Positions 59,940 through 64,000 of a stretch of 64,000 nucleotides of DNA are shown piece after piece (the first letter of the stretch is position 1; the number at the start of each line of letters is the position of its first letter). The position numbers were made by a program, and so were the translations under genes. The stretch covers positions 9,156,733 through 9,220,732 of the forward strand of contig OW285188.1 in NCBI GenBank assembly GCA_935421135.1, in the 5' to 3' direction. The stretch is from Bugulina stolonifera. Lineage: Eukaryota > Bryozoa > Gymnolaemata > Cheilostomatida > Bugulidae. The notes under the pieces are model-generated. The model was not told the origin of the DNA. It made no database searches and was given only the letters and a program-made list of their open reading frames with translations.

Positions 59940-60900
59940 GGCTTCCAGCAATAAATACATGTACATATCATTTCCAGTAGATGGTCCAATGATTTTTCAT
60001 AATCATAGTTACTAAAAGCTTTTTGATTAAAATTTCATGATTTATTGTATCAAAGGCCTTACTAAAGTCCAAGAAAATAGTTTGCACAGCCTTACCTTAG
60101 ATTCTAAAAGACAATTTATGGCTTGCGAAGTATTTTTATAATGTCTAAAATCAAATTATGATGCAGTTAAAAGGTCGTTTATTTTTAGGTGGTTGCAACA
60201 TTGGTTTGTTATAACTTTTTCAGCATTTTTTTAAGGGATGGTTAGATCTGTAATTGTCCGATACTTAGTTGGATCGTTTTTTGAGTCTTCATTGAAAATC
60301 AGAATGGTGGGAAATTTTCAAGCAGGAAAAACTGAATTTTTCAAAATCAGACTCACCAGCTCAGTAATCAATGTAGTCAAGGTCAATTTGTTTTCTTTGA
60401 ATGCCGTTCTAGTGATCAAATCATGACCTGCAACTTTTTTAGATTGTAATTTGTTAATAATTTTGAGTACCTCACTATTATCAATTTCATCAAGCTAGTT
60501 CGTGAATCTAATTTCAGGGCTGCAGGTAGGCAAATGGTTGTCTAGCTTTTCACTACCTGTAGTAAAAAATTCATTTAAGACCTCGCATATTTCTGTGGGG
60601 TTAGAAACCAATATCTGGGTTTTAGTGAAGATCATACTTTGTGGGAGTATTTCTGTTAACCAGCGCCCGAATGAATTTTGAATTCTCGTTATTGGTTTAG
60701 GCTTGCAAATATCAAACTGGGTGCTATAGTAATTCCGGTTTGCTTTATTAATTTCAGAGGTAGCAAAATTCCCAGACTTGGTATACTTATTTTTAAAATG
60801 GGTATTAAAAGGCTGTTGCTTGAGTTTTTGGTGGCATTTAGTACGTTTAAGCACCAATTTCTGCAAGCGATTATTCATCCAAGGTCGCTTAAAACTTTGT
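59940..60900 (-). pseudogene. CR1/Jockey-type LINE fragment
   Basis: 60878-60495 encodes the linker before the RT (NRNYYSTQFDICKPKPITRI ... LNEFFTTGSEKL). Weakly conserved early RT follows to ~60180. About 60090-60020 encodes FLDFSKAFDTINHEIL, the first catalytic block. Both ends are cut: no endonuclease domain and no FADD block. It abuts the P2X7-like region at ~60900. Confidence 0.75.
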
Positions 60901-60919
60901 TAACAAAGATTCAAATTTT

Positions 60920-61975
60920 TCAAACAGCTGGATAGTAATGACCCCCATAAACATCTTCAAACTCGTCAGGATGCTGACATTCCTCATCCTCATCGTCTCT
61001 ATTGTGGCATTCCGTATATGTGATATCTTCAGGCCATTTGTGTCTAATATATGAATGGACACATGCAGGAGTGACACGGCAATTGTGCCTTCCAAGGTAG
61101 CCATGCATAACGTTGATGTAAAAGCGGTAAGCATGGTACCTATAGCTCTCATCAGTCATCAATTCAAAGAGGAGTGAATCACCTCAGAATCCTTTGTACC
61201 GCTGATCCTTCATTCAACTCGGCTGTATAGGAATGAGTCCCACTGCTGGTCGTAAATATATCACTAGTGATGAGACACATTCTCACTGGTTTAAAGTTTT
61301 CATCTTGGAAATGAGTATGATCGAAGCACTCATCTAAGCAGCACTTCTGCTCGATATCAGTAGGTATTGTTTTACAACTGCCACACTTGTAATTTCCATT
61401 AGAGTTACTAACACTAGAAGCAAGCTTAGGGGTAATGGTTGTAGAGGAAGTAGTAGTAGTAACTTCACTCTGACTCTTTTTCTATGGAGCCTCCTCTCAA
61501 ACAAACTTCCATTGGTGTATGTATAGTTGCTTTCGTTATCCTTCATTCAACTCGGCTGTATAGGAATGAGTCCCACTGCTGGTCGTAAATATATCACTAG
61601 TGATGAGACACATTCTCACTGGTTTAAAGTTTTCATCTTGGAAATGAGTATGATCGAAGCACTCATCTAAGCAGCACTTCTGCTCGATATCAGTAGGTAT
61701 TGTTTTACAACTGCCACACTTGTAATTTCCATTAGAGTTACTAACACTAGAAGCAAGCTTAGGGGTAATGGTTGTAGAGGAAGTAGTAGTAGTAACTTCA
61801 CTCTGACTCTTTTTCTATGGAGCCTCCTCTCAAACAAACTTCCATTGGTGTATGTATAGTTGCTTTCGTTATCCAAAGTCGAAACAGGATAAAAAGCATA
61901 TCCAGTAGGCCTGTCAGATGATGGCATATTGTTGTTTACAATGGAGATTGTGATGCTTGGTACAGCTACATGCAT
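60920..61975 (-). pseudogene. P2X7-ballast-like domain gene fragment with internal duplication
   Basis: The minus strand encodes KCGSCKTIPTDIEQKCC and FKPVRMCLIT, then YRYHAYRFYINVMHGYLG and CRVTPACVHSYIR, ending DVYGGHYYPAV-stop at 60920. This Cys pattern followed by the RY.AYR...HG.LG block is that of the zinc-binding cytosolic 'ballast' domain of P2X7 receptors, found as an independent module in many invertebrate proteins. The first half is present twice because of a 333-bp tandem duplication, and a 1-2 nt frameshift or unrecognised small intron lies at ~61175. Start and upstream exons are not identified; it may be a gene fragment or part of a mobile element. Confidence 0.6.
61207..61872. 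repeat. 333-bp perfect tandem duplication
   Basis: 61207-61539 and 61540-61872 appear identical by eye. The unit contains the Cys-rich part of the P2X7-ballast-like sequence, and joining the copies puts a stop in that frame. Either a very recent event or an assembly artefact. Confidence 0.9.
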
Positions 61976-62730
61976 AATATACTAGCTACTAGTATAATAC
62001 CGACTACTTACCAGTACAATATAATATACTTTAGCTACATGCAACACCAAATAGCTAACTTTGCCAAAAATTGTCCAATTGGCTTAAAGTTTTGCACACA
62101 TATTGCTGGCCAGCTGTCTATATATCTGTCCAAATTTGGTATTGCTGCCACTTTTAGAGGCCGAGATATTTTGGTTTTCAGGGGAGATAATCGCTGTTCT
62201 GAATTTTTGCTACCCTGACTAGGGGAATGTCTATAGAGTGACAACCAAGTACTCAAATGAAAGCTAGCATACTGCTCTACATCATAAACGAGACAGATTT
62301 TGCATCACTTTTGTGTCAAATTCTAGAAAGCTCTAAACTCGTACCAGCCCGCTGTCATGATACATGTGGTAGTAACTTGCTTTATAGCTCAAAACAGAGG
62401 CCTTGTATGAGGAATCTAAGATGTTCATGCAATCCTACAGTGTTTTTACATAGGAATTTTAGAACCATAAACAAAAAATCAGCTGCACAGCATAAATTTC
62501 AGAAACTCGATAATAGCCAAAACAGAAATTGTAGAAAATATCCTTTGAAAATTGCAAACGAAATGTTGGCGATGTCAACCACAATATAAGCTACAGAATA
62601 GACAATTTTACTTCATAATATAGCTCTAGCCTGCAAAATAGAAATAATATATGGGGTGAAACACAATAAAACCCATTCTACCAACATCAAAGCAGCACAA
62701 AATCAACAAGGGAGACAAACCAAATAATTT
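61976..62730. other. Non-coding stretch left of the Mutator-like transposase
   Basis: AT-rich sequence with no recognised gene. It may hold the 3' region and terminus of the Mutator-like element, but I could not identify a terminal repeat because the other end is outside the window. Confidence 0.4.
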
Positions 62731-64000
62731 TTATACACCAAATCGTCCTGCAGCACAAGTCACACCCTCTTTCTGCTTCCTTCTTTGGTCTTCAGTAACT
62801 CTTCTATGCTGTCTATCTTTCCTATCATTATTCACAACTTTTCTCTTCATTCGCGCCTCATCCTTTCGTCCTGCACCATCCACACTCATCCCACCAACAT
62901 TCAAACCAAACTTTCTCTGCACACCAAACAACGCTGTCAACCCTCCACTGAATACCATCGCAGCCATAGCTGCAGCAATCCTCACAGGTCTTCTACTGTT
63001 CCACTGCGTCTTTGAGCACCGCCTCCAAATTATTCCATTCAAACATTCATTAGCATTCTGTGTCGAGATTCGTGCACATCGTTTCAACAAATCGTTCGAA
63101 GACAATCTCTCATACACTGGCATCAAAATCTCTCTCATCCCAGGCAGCAAATCTGGTCTATGTCCTTGAGTTTGAGTCTTAGTCGAGTTTTTTTACCAAC
63201 ACCATCCATTTTCTGGACAAAAGTCATGGTTGTGGTCAGAGTCAGTCGAAGTAATGTGGTTTGGAGCAGCTAAAATTGCCCTTCTCATTTGATCAACATC
63301 CCCAGCATGGTTCTTGATGGCGTTGGAGTAATAAGTCTGTAAATTTCTAATCAAAGTTTGGGTCAACATTCTCCGTCCACTAATAGCCTTCCCATTCAAC
63401 TTTACAGTCTTCACAAGTTTGTTTAGTGCAGTCGCAAGTCGTTTTGCCACGTGATTTATACATTCTTCCTTACTCAACACAACACCACCATAAACATCAA
63501 GCGCTACCACAGCATCATGCGCACTACTATCACCATCACTTAGCATCGTTGTGTATTGTAGGATTCCATCTTTAGACCGCTCCCATATCCTCTTCGCTGC
63601 CTCTCTCTCCATCGAGTTACTGCTACCATCATAATTCTTCTCGCAAACCTCATCATGACTCTTCCAAAACTCTTCATACTTGGGATCATCTTTTCCAGGT
63701 CCTCGCTCACAAGCCATACAAAAGTTAGAAAGAACTTCAAAATCAACTACATAACCACTAGGGATATTTATTGCAACACCTATGCCATTATGAGAAGTAT
63801 GACCTCGTTTCTGCCATGTGCCATCAAAGCTAACTGAGACGTTTACGAATGGGTCACAAGAATCTGCTTGGCCTGCCTTGACATATTCGGACTTGACAAT
63901 TTCATGAATAAGTTTTAAATGTTCATCAAGGGCTTGATCGCATGATTTCGATAACTTTTCTAATTTACTTTGAAATGATATATCTGAAATTGGGCGAGAA
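62731..64000 (-). pseudogene. Mutator-like transposase, one in-frame stop, runs off the window
   Basis: A single minus-strand frame stays open from the window edge to 62731 except for one TAA at 63193-63195. It reads FDGTWQKRGHTSHNGIG (~63840), VLSNFCMACERGPG, DGSSNSMEREAAKRIWERS, GDSSAHDAVVALDVYGG, CINHVAKRLATALN, then ENGWCW-stop-KNSTKTQTQG and RISTQNANECLNGIIWRR. This matches the metazoan Mutator-like transposase domain family. The stop replaces a residue in the usual SWC.Y region. The N-terminus is beyond position 64000. Either a one-mutation pseudogene or a sequencing error. Confidence 0.8.

Overview
The window is animal nuclear DNA: genes split by GT-AG (a few GC-AG) introns, an AT-rich background, and a heavy load of eukaryotic transposons (hAT, Tc1/mariner, Mutator-like, other DDE elements, Gypsy-like, R2-like and CR1/Jockey-like LINEs). 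A P2X7-ballast-type domain and the DDE families resemble those I know from sponges, cnidarians and other marine invertebrates. The species cannot be fixed from the sequence; a sponge or similar early-branching marine invertebrate is my best guess.

The core is a cluster of three long-form tRNase Z (ELAC2-like) genes, each rebuilt here as 18 coding exons. Copy A is on the minus strand (10146 to 130, 845 codons). Copy B is on the plus strand (10515 to 21477, 826 codons). Copy C is on the plus strand (28898 to 55544, 824 codons). In all three the summed exon lengths are divisible by three, every phase matches, and exons 3, 4, 6-10, 13, 16 and 17 have identical lengths. A and B are head to head, with start codons 368 bp apart. 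B and C are in tandem. All three keep the HxHxDH, GDT and HFSxRY motifs of the metallo-beta-lactamase fold but share unusual changes around them (LDCG[FY][GA] in place of DCGEGT; SHGHxDHHG; a PxKxRN loop without Pro). Their first exons start alike (MAASIRFPC, MAAPIRSPC, MATPMAFTC) and look like mitochondrial presequences.

Between B and C (21.6-28.6 kb) lie a foldback element, an LTR-like tandem repeat and an apparently complete hAT transposon (23584-28606). The hAT has matching termini, a perfect 8-bp target duplication and an intact three-exon transposase gene whose first exon encodes a PCNA-binding (PIP-box-like) motif. It ends 291 bp before the start codon of copy C.

The first intron of copy C (29137-47539) is about 18.4 kb and is a nest of mobile elements: a Gypsy-like element, a decayed multi-exon DDE transposon plus a second partial copy of it, LINE, hAT and Tc1 fragments, and a 4.8-kb DNA transposon (42441-47252) with ~330-bp inverted termini and AATA target duplications, itself carrying a GC-rich R2-like LINE. 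The other 16 introns of copy C are short and ordinary.

Right of copy C (55.5-64 kb) are a decayed DDE transposase, a Tc1-like element with recognisable termini, a ~130-bp tandem repeat, a CR1/Jockey-like LINE fragment, a P2X7-ballast-like coding region with a 333-bp tandem duplication, and a Mutator-like transposase running off the end with one in-frame stop.
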